Shown here piece after piece: positions 1 through 8,805 of a stretch of 35,376 nucleotides of DNA. How positions within the stretch are numbered: the first letter of the stretch is position 1; each line of letters opens with the position of its first letter. The stretch covers positions 1-35,376 of the forward strand of contig JAFAFW010000085.1 in NCBI GenBank assembly GCA_023423275.1, in the 5' to 3' direction. The notes below the pieces were generated by a model, which did not search any database, was not told the DNA's origin, and saw only the letters and a program-made list of their open reading frames with translations. The stretch comes from Pseudomonadota bacterium. GTDB taxonomy: Bacteria; Pseudomonadota; Alphaproteobacteria; Rhizobiales; Hyphomicrobiaceae. The translations under genes and the position numbers were made by a program.

Positions 1-1934
1 GTGCGCCTCGCCAGAAGGAGATTGATCAGGTCCTGGCGCCGCTGCTCGATGCGCTGGAAATGATCCACAACGCAGATTTTCTGCATCGCGATATCGCACC
101 CGACAACATCATCGTGCGGCCTGACGGTGGACCGGTCCTGATCGACTTCGGGTCGGCGCGCGGCGACATCGCGCGGCATTCCCGCACCGTCAGCGCGCTG
201 GTGAAGCCCGGCTACAGTCCTTACGAGCAGTATGCTGAGATTGGCAGTCAGCAGGGTCCGTGGACGGATATCTACGCGCTGGCCGCCACGCTCTATCACG
301 CGATCACGGGCAAGCGGCCTCCGGACAGCCCCTCGCGTGTCGTGAAGGACGAGATCATCCCGGCGCGTGAAGCAGCCTTGAGTTCATATCGCCCCGGTTT
401 CCTGGCGGCCATCGACCGCGCGCTCCTGCTCGACATCGAGAAGCGGCCGCAGTCGGTCGCGGAATGGCGCGGCGCACTTCTGGCGCCGGAACCCCGTAAG
501 CCGAACTGGCTGCAGCGAACGATTTCGCGGCGGCCCAAGGAGGACGACGTTGCCGCCGCGGCGGACGTTGCGACGGTAGCTCTCAACAGCCCGGTGCCGC
601 CGCCTCCCGATGCGCCGGGTGCGCAGGGCGGGTTGCTCGACTACATCGACCGGCTGAAGCAGAAGTCGGGTGGATCGGCTGCTCCGGGAGCCATCGTCAC
701 GGATCATGTGGATGCGGTCGCGCCCGCACCCGATGCGGTCAAGGCGCTCGCGCCGACCGTCGTCCTGCCAAAGCCCAAACCGAAACAAAAGGCCAAGGCA
801 AAGGTGGTGGCGCCCAAGGCAAAGCCGCCCGTTGTGGCCAAGGCGGAGAGCAAAAAGAAGGCTCGGCCACGCCGCGTGCGAACGGGCGATGAGCGGAGCT
901 GGTGGCCGTTGGGCGTCAAGCTGGTGGTCGGTGTCGCCATCGCCACGCTCGCTGTCGGCCTGCAGGACAAGCTGCCCGGCTTCAGTGTCCGGGGAAATGC
1001 CGTATCGACGGCAGCGGTTCCTAATGTGCAGGAAACGCGCGAGGCAGAGCCTCCCCGCGCAGTCATGGCACATCCAGGCGGGGTGCTGGGGCTGGATTTC
1101 TCCGGCGACGGGCGATCCCTGGTCACCGTTGGCGCCGACGGCACCCTTAAACTGTGGGATGCTGACCGCGCTTCCGAAATTCGCACCATTTCGCTTGGCG
1201 GCGCGCGGCCGACGTCACTCGCGGTCCAGGGGCGGCAGGCGCTGACGGGCCATGAAGACGGTGCGGTGATGTTGTGGAATCTGGACAACGGTATGCGGAT
1301 CGGCGAGTTCCGCCGCAACGCCGCCAGTGTCTGGTCCGTCGCTTTTCTCGGCGAGCCTGGCCGCTTCATGGCGTCCGCGCATGACTGGACGGTCTCGATC
1401 TGGGATGTCGCGAGCCCGAGCGCGCCGGTCACGGTGATGGAATCCGAAGGCCCCGTGCAAGCCGTGGCCTACACGCCGCGCGGATACATCGCCTCGGGCG
1501 GGGCGGATCGTCAGGTGCGGCTGTGGAATCCCTCGTCGGGAAGCGAGGTCAGGGTCTATCGCGGCCATCGGGATTTCGTGACGGCACTGGCGTTTTCAAG
1601 CGACGGCCGTTTCCTGGCGTCAGCCGGCCTCGATGGGTCCATTCGGCTTTGGTCTACGGCGTCGCGGCGGCTCTACCGGACCCTGCCGCGGCATGGCAAG
1701 CGCGTCACCGGGCTAACGTTTTCGCCGTCGGGTGACTATCTCGCCTCGGCCAGCGATGACGGGTCCGTGCGGCTTTGGAACTTCCGTCGCGGACGCCTGC
1801 TGCGCCGGCTGAACGGCTCGGGAGGCGCGTTCAAAGCCGTTGCGTTCGCGCCGGATGGTCAGCGTCTTGCGGCGGCTGGCGACGGCGGCATCATCCGCGA
1901 ATGGTCGATGACGAAACTCGCGCCGTCTCAGTGA
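1..1934 (+). CDS. Ser/Thr protein kinase fused to a membrane anchor and a seven-blade WD40 propeller (5'-truncated)
   Basis: The reading frame is open to the left edge, so the N-lobe of the kinase is missing. Numbering from the ATG at 60, the visible C-lobe has the catalytic loop HRDIAPDN (9-16), the metal-binding IDFG motif and the activation-segment end GYSPYEQY. A Pro/Lys/Ala-rich linker (about 230-275) leads to one hydrophobic segment (about 281-303). The C-terminal part holds seven WD40 repeats, most ending in the LWD/LWN/IWD signature, enough for one closed propeller. The likely topology is a cytoplasmic kinase and an extracytoplasmic propeller that may sense a ligand or partner. The usual catalytic-loop lysine (HRDxKP) is Ala here. 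The gene ends 12 bp before the convergent MFS gene. The kinase-WD40 assignment is firm; the signal and substrates are unknown. Confidence 0.88.
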   Translation, partial: APRQKEIDQVLAPLLDALEMIHNADFLHRDIAPDNIIVRPDGGPVLIDFGSARGDIARHSRTVSALVKPGYSPYEQYAEIGSQQGPWTDIYALAATLYHAITGKRPPDSPSRVVKDEIIPAREAALSSYRPGFLAAIDRALLLDIEKRPQSVAEWRGALLAPEPRKPNWLQRTISRRPKEDDVAAAADVATVALNSPVPPPPDAPGAQGGLLDYIDRLKQKSGGSAAPGAIVTDHVDAVAPAPDAVKALAPTVVLPKPKPKQKAKAKVVAPKAKPPVVAKAESKKKARPRRVRTGDERSWWPLGVKLVVGVAIATLAVGLQDKLPGFSVRGNAVSTAAVPNVQETREAEPPRAVMAHPGGVLGLDFSGDGRSLVTVGADGTLKLWDADRASEIRTISLGGARPTSLAVQGRQALTGHEDGAVMLWNLDNGMRIGEFRRNAASVWSVAFLGEPGRFMASAHDWTVSIWDVASPSAPVTVMESEGPVQAVAYTPRGYIASGGADRQVRLWNPSSGSEVRVYRGHRDFVTALAFSSDGRFLASAGLDGSIRLWSTASRRLYRTLPRHGKRVTGLTFSPSGDYLASASDDGSVRLWNFRRGRLLRRLNGSGGAFKAVAFAPDGQRLAAAGDGGIIREWSMTKLAPSQ

Positions 1935-1946
1935 GGCGCCGCGGAC

Positions 1947-3161
1947 TTACCGTCGCGACATGGTGCGCTCCTGCACGACAGTAATGACCGCCGTGGTCGC
2001 CATGAACGCCGCGGTGACGATGAAGACGCCGGGCGGCAGACCCGCATCGAGCAGCGAGGCATAGATCAGCGGGGCAACGGCAGCGCCGATGTAAGCGCCG
2101 GTCGAGACCATCCCGAAAATGCGGCCTTCGGCACCCGGCGGCGTGACCGATCGCACGAGCATATCGCGCGACGGGGCGATCGCTCCGGCCAGGAACCCGA
2201 CCGTACCCAGCAGGACGACAAGCGCGCCTCCCGGCACTTCGACAAACGCGATGAACAGGACGATACACGCCGCAAGGCACATCGTGACGGTCGCGACATA
2301 GCCATGATGGCGCGTGCGATCGGCGAGGATGCCGCCGGCCAGAACGCCGAAGGCACTCGAGAACAGGAATGCCGTCAGCGCTCCATTCGCCACGGGCAAA
2401 CTGACGCCGTAGCCGGTGACGAAGGCCGTGACGGAAAAGTCCTGGATGCCGTAGGTGCTGAGTGCCAACGCCACGAACAGCAGCGTGAGGGATGCAACGG
2501 CCGGTGTCAGCAGCGCGCGTACTGAGACTGCTCCTGTCGCATATCCCGGACGGCTTACGGCACTGACGGGGGACGCGCGCGCACCGGTGAGCACGATGAT
2601 CAGCGCAACCACGATCGGAATGGTGCCTGCCAGCGCGAACGCCAACGGGATGCCGCCGTACGATCCGACGAACAACAGCGTTGCTGGCGCGGATGCGGCA
2701 CCGATGTAGCCGAAAAACGTATGCACCGAGAACGCGCGGCCCATGTTCGCCGGAGAGATCCCTTTGGAGAGAAGGGCATAGTCCGCGGGGTGATAGACGC
2801 CGTTCGCGAGACCGGCGCCGACCATCGCGACCAGCAGCCAGGCGTAGGAACTCTGAAACGTCATCAGCAAAAAGCTCAGTCCGCCGAGCAGCAGACCGGA
2901 CAGCAGCACGGTGCGGGCGCCCACTTTGTCGGTGATGAAGCCCAAAGGCGTCTGCGAAAGAAAAAGAACGATATTGAACACCGACAACGCAACGCCGAGA
3001 TCGATCAGGCTGACGTTCATGTACCCCGGCATCAGCGGGATGAGCGCGGGCAGCGTTATGATGTGATAGTGGCTGACGAAGTGGGCGAGCGAAACCTGCG
3101 TCAGCAGCAACACTTCCGCACCGGTCCAGGCGGATTGAGACAATGCGCCGGCTTTGGCCAT
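1947..3161 (-). CDS. MFS transporter, FSR (fosmidomycin-resistance)-like
   Basis: This 404-residue protein has about twelve hydrophobic helices and the major-facilitator loop 2-3 signature as GFITDKVGART, with a related GGILADRTR at the start of the second half. The N-terminal pattern LAHFVSHYHIITLPALIPL recalls the FSR-type efflux subfamily. The start at 3161 is chosen because the hydrophobic protein begins there and an AGGAGG lies 11 bases upstream; the open frame continues further upstream but is low-complexity and not transporter-like. The gene is convergent with the kinase gene and divergent from the thermonuclease-like gene. No regulator is adjacent, but a 16-bp palindrome lies about 110 bp upstream. 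The substrate cannot be told from sequence. Confidence 0.85.
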   Translation of the reverse strand: MAKAGALSQSAWTGAEVLLLTQVSLAHFVSHYHIITLPALIPLMPGYMNVSLIDLGVALSVFNIVLFLSQTPLGFITDKVGARTVLLSGLLLGGLSFLLMTFQSSYAWLLVAMVGAGLANGVYHPADYALLSKGISPANMGRAFSVHTFFGYIGAASAPATLLFVGSYGGIPLAFALAGTIPIVVALIIVLTGARASPVSAVSRPGYATGAVSVRALLTPAVASLTLLFVALALSTYGIQDFSVTAFVTGYGVSLPVANGALTAFLFSSAFGVLAGGILADRTRHHGYVATVTMCLAACIVLFIAFVEVPGGALVVLLGTVGFLAGAIAPSRDMLVRSVTPPGAEGRIFGMVSTGAYIGAAVAPLIYASLLDAGLPPGVFIVTAAFMATTAVITVVQERTMSRR

Positions 3162-3477
3162 TCCTGGTCGTTCCTCCTGGTGCAAGCGCTTACAGGAATG
3201 TCCTGAGTGCCTGCGCGATTTCTTTGTGCGGGCGGACTGTCGGTCGACATCGTCCCCGATTGCGCGCGAAGCTAGCACGCGAGCGTGCTGATGATCTACG
3301 GTCGTCGGAGCACCGGATGACCCGCGGGGCCTTCGCGTCGCAAGTGATGCACAGCCGCGGCCGGGGGGACTCGGCATGGCCATGATGTTACGGCACAATT
3401 TGTCCGCGAATCGTTCGTAGGGCGCTGGCGGCGGTCGGAGGCTGCTTGGTACCCGTATTCGTTCCCTGGGGGGAGGT
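3162..3477. other. Divergent intergenic region
   Basis: The 316 bp between the divergent MFS and thermonuclease-like genes must carry both promoters. The only clear structure I see is the palindrome at 3274-3289. No credible small gene was found; the open frames here are extensions or shadows of neighbours. Confidence 0.5.
3274..3289. promoter_or_regulatory. 16-bp palindrome, possible operator
   Basis: AGCACGC-GA-GCGTGCT has perfect 7-bp arms around a 2-bp centre. It lies about 113 bp upstream of the MFS start and 190 bp upstream of the thermonuclease-like gene, as expected for a dimeric repressor site. No matching regulator gene is in the window, so the role is inference. Confidence 0.3.
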
Positions 3478-4950
3478 ATGAGATTCTGGCGGAAGAAGAG
3501 CGACGGCTTCGAATGGCACCAGCACGTCCGCACCACGATCAAGCTGAGGCGCGAGGATAGACGGCGGCGCATCGAGGTTGCCAAAGTCGCAGCCGTCGAT
3601 GGCATCAAGGAAGTAGGGCGCGCGGGCGCTGCTGCCGGTAGCTCGGGATTGGCTCTTGCGGAGCAAGGCGCGAAGTCCGCTTCGACGGCTGCCAGGTCCG
3701 CGATCATGCGTTCGGCGATCGCGGTTCGCGACAGTGTCGTGCGCGGGCTGACGGCCGCGAAGGATGGAATTGTCCACGCCGGTCAGGTGGCAGGCCGCAG
3801 CCTCTCTCAGGCGTCCGTCTGGACATGGCGTGCCATTGTCAGATTCTGCAAGGCGGTTCCACCGGCGCTTGTCCGCGGCTGGTTCGGAACGATCGATGCG
3901 ATCGACCGGGCCGCGGGCGGCCCCCTGATGTGGAAAGGCGTGCAACCGGCGCTGGCGGTGATCGCGCTCTTGTCCGGTCTCGTCGTTCTTCAAGGCTGGT
4001 TGCACGGACGCGCAACGACGGCGGTCCTCATCGCTGCGTCAGTGGCGGTTGTCGCGGCTCTTCTCGCTCTTTTGCCTTTTCTGCTCGGCTATCGGCTGGT
4101 CTCGTTCCGGTGGATGCCTGCGACGGCATCCCGGGTGAAGAACCGGGTGCGGAGACTGCGCCTTCCAGGCAACCGCGCGGTCCGGGTCGCCGGCTTCGCC
4201 ATGGCATCGCTGCTTGTGTGTGCTGGCGTTGCTGCCGCGGGATGGTCCGTTTGGCAGGGAACCGGCTATGTCGCGGGCTTGTCGGGCGGGCCGAGTTTTC
4301 CGGCGATCCCGGGCTTTGGATCACGCGTCATCGAAGGACGCGCGCGTGCGGTGAGTGGCGATACCATCCGCGTGGCGGGGCGGCTCGTGCACCTGTCCGG
4401 CATCGAGGCTCCGGAGCTCGGTCAGCGCTGCAGCCGGCCTGGCAACCGGAATTGGCGTTGCGGTGACGATGCGCGTCGGGCTCTGGCGCGCGCGGTCGGC
4501 AGCGGGCCTGTGCGCTGCAGTCTCAGCGGCGGCACCGATGATGCAGGGCGCTCTGTCGGGACATGCACCGTTAATGACAAGGATATCGCTGAGGAACTCG
4601 TTCGAGACGGCAATGTGTTCGCTGTTGCCGGCCTCTTCTCAGCGTATGCAACTCAGGAGAAAGACGCGCAGGCTGAAAAGCGGGGCCTCTGGCGCGGAGC
4701 GGCTGAGCGCCCATCGGAGTACCGTGCCCGGCTTGCGGAAACCCGGCAGAAGGCTTGGGACGAGGCCAAGCGCACGGCCCCGGGCGGATGCCCGATCAAA
4801 GGGCAGGTTGTTTCGGGTCGCAAATACTATGTGCTTCCGGGGGCCGACGACTATGCCCGCATCCGTATCCGCGAGCGGCGCGGTGAGCGCTGGTTCTGCA
4901 GCGAACAGGAGGCGTCCGCCGCAGGCTGGAAGCTCTCGCCGCGCTCTTAA
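3478..4950 (+). CDS. Membrane-anchored thermonuclease (SNase)-like protein with C-terminal Cys module
   Basis: The 490-residue protein starts with a basic/Ala-rich region (1-130), then three hydrophobic stretches (about 155-172, 178-205, 236-258). An SNase/OB domain follows at about 284-400, then a 55-residue tail beginning GCPIKGQV and ending near RWFCSEQEASAAGW, which resembles a small two-Cys module found at the ends of other secreted SNase-like proteins. Aligned to staphylococcal nuclease, D295 (D21), E313 (E43) and R358 (R87) are kept, but H305 replaces R35 and E310 replaces D40. Nuclease activity is therefore uncertain. The start is the first ATG of the frame; GGGGAGG lies only 1 base upstream of it, which is unusually close. 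It could be a cell-envelope nuclease or a binding domain. Confidence 0.75.
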   Translation: MRFWRKKSDGFEWHQHVRTTIKLRREDRRRRIEVAKVAAVDGIKEVGRAGAAAGSSGLALAEQGAKSASTAARSAIMRSAIAVRDSVVRGLTAAKDGIVHAGQVAGRSLSQASVWTWRAIVRFCKAVPPALVRGWFGTIDAIDRAAGGPLMWKGVQPALAVIALLSGLVVLQGWLHGRATTAVLIAASVAVVAALLALLPFLLGYRLVSFRWMPATASRVKNRVRRLRLPGNRAVRVAGFAMASLLVCAGVAAAGWSVWQGTGYVAGLSGGPSFPAIPGFGSRVIEGRARAVSGDTIRVAGRLVHLSGIEAPELGQRCSRPGNRNWRCGDDARRALARAVGSGPVRCSLSGGTDDAGRSVGTCTVNDKDIAEELVRDGNVFAVAGLFSAYATQEKDAQAEKRGLWRGAAERPSEYRARLAETRQKAWDEAKRTAPGGCPIKGQVVSGRKYYVLPGADDYARIRIRERRGERWFCSEQEASAAGWKLSPRS

Positions 4951-5072
4951 TTCGCATTAATCTTTGGCATGAGCTGAAACAGTGGTATTCACCAAGTTAC
5001 CTTAAAGTAGATTTCATCGAACCACTGCCGTTCATCTGCGTTTTATGTCGTGAAGCAACTCGGAGGGCTATC

Positions 5073-5672
5073 ATGGCAGACGCAACCGCACCTGGACATA
5101 TCTCAACTTCAAGGCCGCTCGCCAACGAAATGGCGGAGAATATGGTCGCCAAGCTGGCAGGCAAGCGGTCGCACATTTTCTGGGCCGGCCTCGGCCTGAC
5201 GTTGGTCGGGATCCTGGCCCTGCTGTTCCCAGTCCTCACGACGCTCACGGTTGAACTGATGTTTGGCTGGATTCTCGTGTTTGCCGGACTGATCACCATC
5301 TACAGCGCGTTTTCCGTCGAGGGCACTGGCCCGTTCTTCGGTGAACTGCTGCTCGGCCTCCTGAAGCTCGGTATTGGTGTCTATCTGTTGACGCATCCCG
5401 GCGTCGGCATGGTCTTTCTGACTCTGATGCTGGCGGCGGTATTCCTGGTCGACGGCGCGGTGCAGATGAAGTTCTCCTTCGACATGCGCCCGAAGGAGGG
5501 CTGGGGCTGGATGCTGGTTTCCGGACTTATCAGCGTTGCAGCCGGACTGGTCATCGCGTCCGGCATGCCGGAGACGTCGCTGTTCGTCCTCGGATTGGTG
5601 GTCGGCATCAACTTCCTGGCGATGGGCATCTCGTTCATGATGCTGTCGGGATCGCTGCCCAAGACCGCCTGA
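5073..5672 (+). CDS. hdeD: HdeD family (DUF308) membrane protein
   Basis: The 199-residue protein has a roughly 30-residue hydrophilic N-terminus followed by six hydrophobic helices in three pairs, the DUF308 repeat pattern. The GxxALLFP-type motif (GILALLFPVLT) in the first repeat is typical of HdeD-like proteins. HdeD in enterobacteria contributes to acid resistance at high cell density; outside them the role is mostly unknown. GGAGG ends 6 bases before the ATG, which fixes the start. It appears monocistronic and is convergent with the acyl-CoA synthetase gene. The family assignment is good, the physiological role is inference. Confidence 0.8.
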   Translation: MADATAPGHISTSRPLANEMAENMVAKLAGKRSHIFWAGLGLTLVGILALLFPVLTTLTVELMFGWILVFAGLITIYSAFSVEGTGPFFGELLLGLLKLGIGVYLLTHPGVGMVFLTLMLAAVFLVDGAVQMKFSFDMRPKEGWGWMLVSGLISVAAGLVIASGMPETSLFVLGLVVGINFLAMGISFMMLSGSLPKTA

Positions 5673-5712
5673 CGTCGCCGCGCCAGCATTGGAGCAGCGT
5701 CAAGACAGATCG

Positions 5713-5738
5713 GCGTCAGGGAGATTACTCCCTGGCGC
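5713..5738. terminator. Strong stem-loop between convergent genes
   Basis: An 11-bp stem (one G-T wobble in RNA) with tetraloop ATTA lies between hdeD and the acyl-CoA synthetase gene. The TAA stop of the synthetase gene (5727-5725) sits in the loop. There is no U-run on either side, so it may be an mRNA 3'-end stabiliser or a weak bidirectional terminator rather than a classical one. Confidence 0.45.
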
Positions 5739-7344
5739 GATCGCGCAGGACGAACTTCTGGATCTTACCGGTCGAGGTCTTCGGCAACGGGCCGAAGACC
5801 ACTGTTTTCGGCAGTTTGAAACTCGCCATGTTCGCGCGACAGAACGCAATGACGTCCTCCGCGCTTACGGGAGGCGCGTCCGGCTTGAGAGTCACGAACG
5901 CGCACGGACTCTCTCCCCATTTCGGATCGGGCCGCGCGACGACCGCGGCTTCCATCACCTGCGGATGCCGATAGAGCACCTCCTCGATCTCGAGGGATGA
6001 AATGTTTTCGCCGCCGGAGATGATGATGTCCTTCGAGCGATCCTTGACCTCGACGGCAGCGTCATCGTGCCAGACAGCGAGATCGCCGGAATGATAGAAG
6101 CCGCCGGCGAAGGCGTCGTCCGTCGCAGTCGGATTTTTCAGGTATCCCTTCATCAGCGTATTTCCACGCAGCATGATCTCGCCGAGGGCTTCGCCGTCCC
6201 GTGGTTGAGGATCGAGCGTCTGCGGATCGGCGACCATCATGTCCTCGATCAGCACGTGCGGCAGCCCTTGCCTTGCCATGTGTGCGTAGCGTTCGTCAGG
6301 GGATCCGGTCTCCCATTCCTGCATGTAGACGCTGGTGGTCGAGGGCCCGTAGCTTTCCGTTGTTCCGTACGCATGCAGGACCTCAAAGCCCATCGCCTCC
6401 ATGTTGCGGATGACCGCGGACGGCGGGGCTGCTCCACCCGTCATGACCTTGGGCCGCGTCGTGATCGGACGCTTGGCTTCTGCGGGCGCATGTACGAGCG
6501 TGTTGAGAATGATCGGTGCGCCGCACATATGGGTGACGCCGTGGGCGGCAATCAGATCGAAAATGCGCTTCGGCTCGATCCGGCGCAGGCAGATGTGCGT
6601 TCCCGCGGCCGCTGTCACAGCCCACGTGTAGGTCCAGCCCGAGCAGTGGAACATGGGTAGCGTCCACAGATAGCGGCTGTCGTGGTCGAGCTTGAACGTG
6701 AGCGCGTTGGCGAGTGCGTTCAGGTGCGCGCCGCGGTGGCTGTAGACGGCGCCTTTCGGATTGCCCGTCGTTCCGGAGGTGTAAAGCAGGCAGATCGAAT
6801 CCCATTCGTCGTCGGGGCCAGGGTAGGCGAATGACGGATTTCCGCGTGCGAGGAACGCTTCGTATTCCATGCTGCCGAACGCGACGGCATCAGGTGCTTC
6901 GTCGTCGGCGATATCGATGACGAGCGGTTTCTGCGCGAGGCGTTCCAGCGCGCCGGCGACGGGCGTTGCAAATTCCCGGTCGGCCAGCAACACTTTGGCT
7001 TCGCCGTGTTCGAGGCAAAACGCGATCGCCGCTGCATCGAGGCGGATGTTGATGGGATTCAGCACTGCGCCGAGCATCGGCACCGCGTAATGCGCTTCGA
7101 GCAAGGCAGGCGTGTTCGGCGCAAGGATCGCAACGGTATCGCCACGCTTCACACCGGCCTGTTCGAGCGCATGGGCGAGGCGGCGCGTCCGGGCAAACAA
7201 CTCGGCGTAGTTAAAGCGCCGCTCGCCGTGGATCACGGCTGTCCGGTCGGCGAAGAATTGGGCGGAGCGCGCGAGAAAACTGATCGGGGTGAGCGGCACG
7301 AAATTCGCCGCGCGCTTCCTCAATTCCGGCCGCTCGTGATCCAT
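5725..7344 (-). CDS. Acyl-CoA synthetase (AMP-binding, class I adenylate-forming)
   Basis: This 539-residue enzyme should activate a carboxylic acid with ATP and CoA through an acyl-adenylate. Visible motifs are the P-loop TSGTTGNPKG (189-198), the adenine-binding HAYGTTESYGP, the hinge-region YHSGDLA and KDRSKDIIISGGENIS, and the catalytic lysine K527 in TSTGKIQK near the C-terminus. Length is typical. It is the last gene of a minus-strand operon (SDR, APH phosphotransferase, DUF6285, this gene), 39 bp after the DUF6285 stop. In Pseudomonas putida a comparable set (lvaD, lvaA, lvaB, lvaE) catabolises levulinate and 4-hydroxyvalerate, with LvaE as the CoA ligase. That makes a short or medium oxo-/hydroxy-acid a plausible substrate here; this is inference from context. 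Confidence 0.88.
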   Translation of the reverse strand: MDHERPELRKRAANFVPLTPISFLARSAQFFADRTAVIHGERRFNYAELFARTRRLAHALEQAGVKRGDTVAILAPNTPALLEAHYAVPMLGAVLNPINIRLDAAAIAFCLEHGEAKVLLADREFATPVAGALERLAQKPLVIDIADDEAPDAVAFGSMEYEAFLARGNPSFAYPGPDDEWDSICLLYTSGTTGNPKGAVYSHRGAHLNALANALTFKLDHDSRYLWTLPMFHCSGWTYTWAVTAAAGTHICLRRIEPKRIFDLIAAHGVTHMCGAPIILNTLVHAPAEAKRPITTRPKVMTGGAAPPSAVIRNMEAMGFEVLHAYGTTESYGPSTTSVYMQEWETGSPDERYAHMARQGLPHVLIEDMMVADPQTLDPQPRDGEALGEIMLRGNTLMKGYLKNPTATDDAFAGGFYHSGDLAVWHDDAAVEVKDRSKDIIISGGENISSLEIEEVLYRHPQVMEAAVVARPDPKWGESPCAFVTLKPDAPPVSAEDVIAFCRANMASFKLPKTVVFGPLPKTSTGKIQKFVLRDRARE

Positions 7345-7383
7345 GGGCTTTGACCTCGTACGATCGGCCTCTGTCGGCTGGCC

Positions 7384-7743
7384 TCAATGAGCGTCGCCGC
7401 GGGCCTTGAGAAAACGCGGATTTCGGACCGCCAACTCCTCGATCACGACGGCTCTGAGGCGGCTGGCGAGATCCGGATTGGCTTGGGCGTTCACCTTGCC
7501 GGACCGGATGTCGGCCGCGAGCTGCTTCATGGTGCCTTCGCCTTCGGGATAGATGTCGTCGAGCAGCTTCCAATGCGCCGTTTCGCCGTCCGTGATGATC
7601 TCGCGGCGTGCGATATCGAGCGCATTGGCGATCATGGCGACGGTGTAGCGCTGGTCGCCGGAGAGTGCGGGCTGCAACTCGGTCTTCAGAGTTTTGATGG
7701 CCAGCTCGATGAGGGTTTCGGCGGCAATTCGCTTTACTGCCAT
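7384..7743 (-). CDS. DUF6285 protein, probable small partner of the APH-type phosphotransferase
   Basis: This 119-residue soluble protein is mostly helical, with the pattern ALDIARREI followed by a conserved-looking acidic segment and a C-terminal LRAVVIEELAVRNPRFL. It matches my recollection of the DUF6285 family, which is nearly always encoded beside an aminoglycoside-phosphotransferase-like kinase. Its ATG overlaps the end of the upstream phosphotransferase gene by 10 bp, implying translational coupling and probably complex formation. In the levulinate pathway, the small protein LvaB is required together with the kinase LvaA; this protein is a reasonable counterpart. The family is recognised, the function inferred. 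Confidence 0.75.
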   Translation of the reverse strand: MAVKRIAAETLIELAIKTLKTELQPALSGDQRYTVAMIANALDIARREIITDGETAHWKLLDDIYPEGEGTMKQLAADIRSGKVNAQANPDLASRLRAVVIEELAVRNPRFLKARGDAH

Positions 7744-8801
7744 CGCGCATCTCCCGAATCCGCAAGCGCTGAAATGCCATCCAGGGCGTCGAGTTCCATT
7801 TCGGGCGCCATCAGGCCGGTCAAAGCCAGCTCGATCGAGTCTTCGCCGCCCTTGCGATATCGGTCACCCTGCAGCACGGCGATGGTCGCCCACTTCGCGG
7901 CGGCCATGATCTCCCAGTAGGCGATCACGCTTTCCTCGATCGGCAGGGCAGCCTCGCTCCGATAGCCGCGATAGAAGGCGCTGCGGCTGCCGATCCCGCC
8001 GGCCTCGTTGGTGTCGTTGCCGAAGCGCCAGCAGCGGGCCATGAACCATCCGATGTCTTCGTGCCGGTCCCCCCAGTGCGCGAACTCCCAGTCGAGGATG
8101 GCGCCGAGCTGGCCTCCCGACACCAGGTAGTTCCCACTGCGAAAATCACCGTGGATGAGGCACATCGGCTCGGGCTTCGGCGCGTGGGCATCGAGCCAGG
8201 ACAATACATATTCCAGCGCTGGGCGAGGCTCGCCGGCGTCGTCCAGGGCGCCGCGCAGCCGGGCCACCTCGTTGCGCCCCGGCGCCAGCAGCGGAATGGG
8301 CAGAAAACTCAGGTCTTCACGCGGCGGCGTGATGCGATGGATCCTGGCCAGCTCCCGGCCGAGTTGTTCCGCAAGCGGGTCACCGAACGTGGCGATCTCC
8401 GGGTCGCGCACGATACGCCGCGCCTGGGCGTTGCCGGGCACGAACGCCTGAATGAGGAACGGGGCGCCGATCAGGGCTGTATCGGTGCAGCGCAGGATCG
8501 GCTCCGCGACCTTGGCGCCGGCCGCGTGCGCGGCTTTCAAAACGCGGAATTCACCGGCGCGGTCGAGGCTGACGGTGAGGCGCGCGACGGCATCGGTCCG
8601 CAGAACCCAGTCATGCGCGCCTTCATGCGGACCGCCCTCGACGTCGACCCGTATGCGCCAGTTTTCCTGGATAGCGCCGCCGCCGAGCCGGACCGCTTCC
8701 ATCATGCGGACCGATGATGCGCCCAGTTCGCGGGCAAGCCACACTTCCAGCGGCTGCAGGTCGTCGGGGTTGAGCGTGCGGGCGCGGGGTGGTGATGTCA
8801 T
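7734..8801 (-). CDS. APH/choline-kinase-fold phosphotransferase, ACAD10/LvaA-like
   Basis: The 355-residue protein has the phosphotransferase catalytic loop LIHGDFRSGNYLV and the downstream metal-binding ILDWEFAHWGD, the two hallmarks of the APH fold. Aminoglycoside resistance is unlikely; proteins of this type next to acyl-CoA enzymes (ACAD10/11 in animals, LvaA in Pseudomonas) phosphorylate the 4-hydroxyl of 4-hydroxyacyl-CoA. The start at 8801 is chosen because it lies 4 bp after the SDR stop and the longer open frame upstream is antisense-like SDR sequence. Its 3' end overlaps the DUF6285 start. The operon context supports a 4-hydroxyacyl-CoA kinase role, which remains inference. Confidence 0.82.
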   Translation of the reverse strand: MTSPPRARTLNPDDLQPLEVWLARELGASSVRMMEAVRLGGGAIQENWRIRVDVEGGPHEGAHDWVLRTDAVARLTVSLDRAGEFRVLKAAHAAGAKVAEPILRCTDTALIGAPFLIQAFVPGNAQARRIVRDPEIATFGDPLAEQLGRELARIHRITPPREDLSFLPIPLLAPGRNEVARLRGALDDAGEPRPALEYVLSWLDAHAPKPEPMCLIHGDFRSGNYLVSGGQLGAILDWEFAHWGDRHEDIGWFMARCWRFGNDTNEAGGIGSRSAFYRGYRSEAALPIEESVIAYWEIMAAAKWATIAVLQGDRYRKGGEDSIELALTGLMAPEMELDALDGISALADSGDARWQ

Positions 8802-8805
8802 TCTC

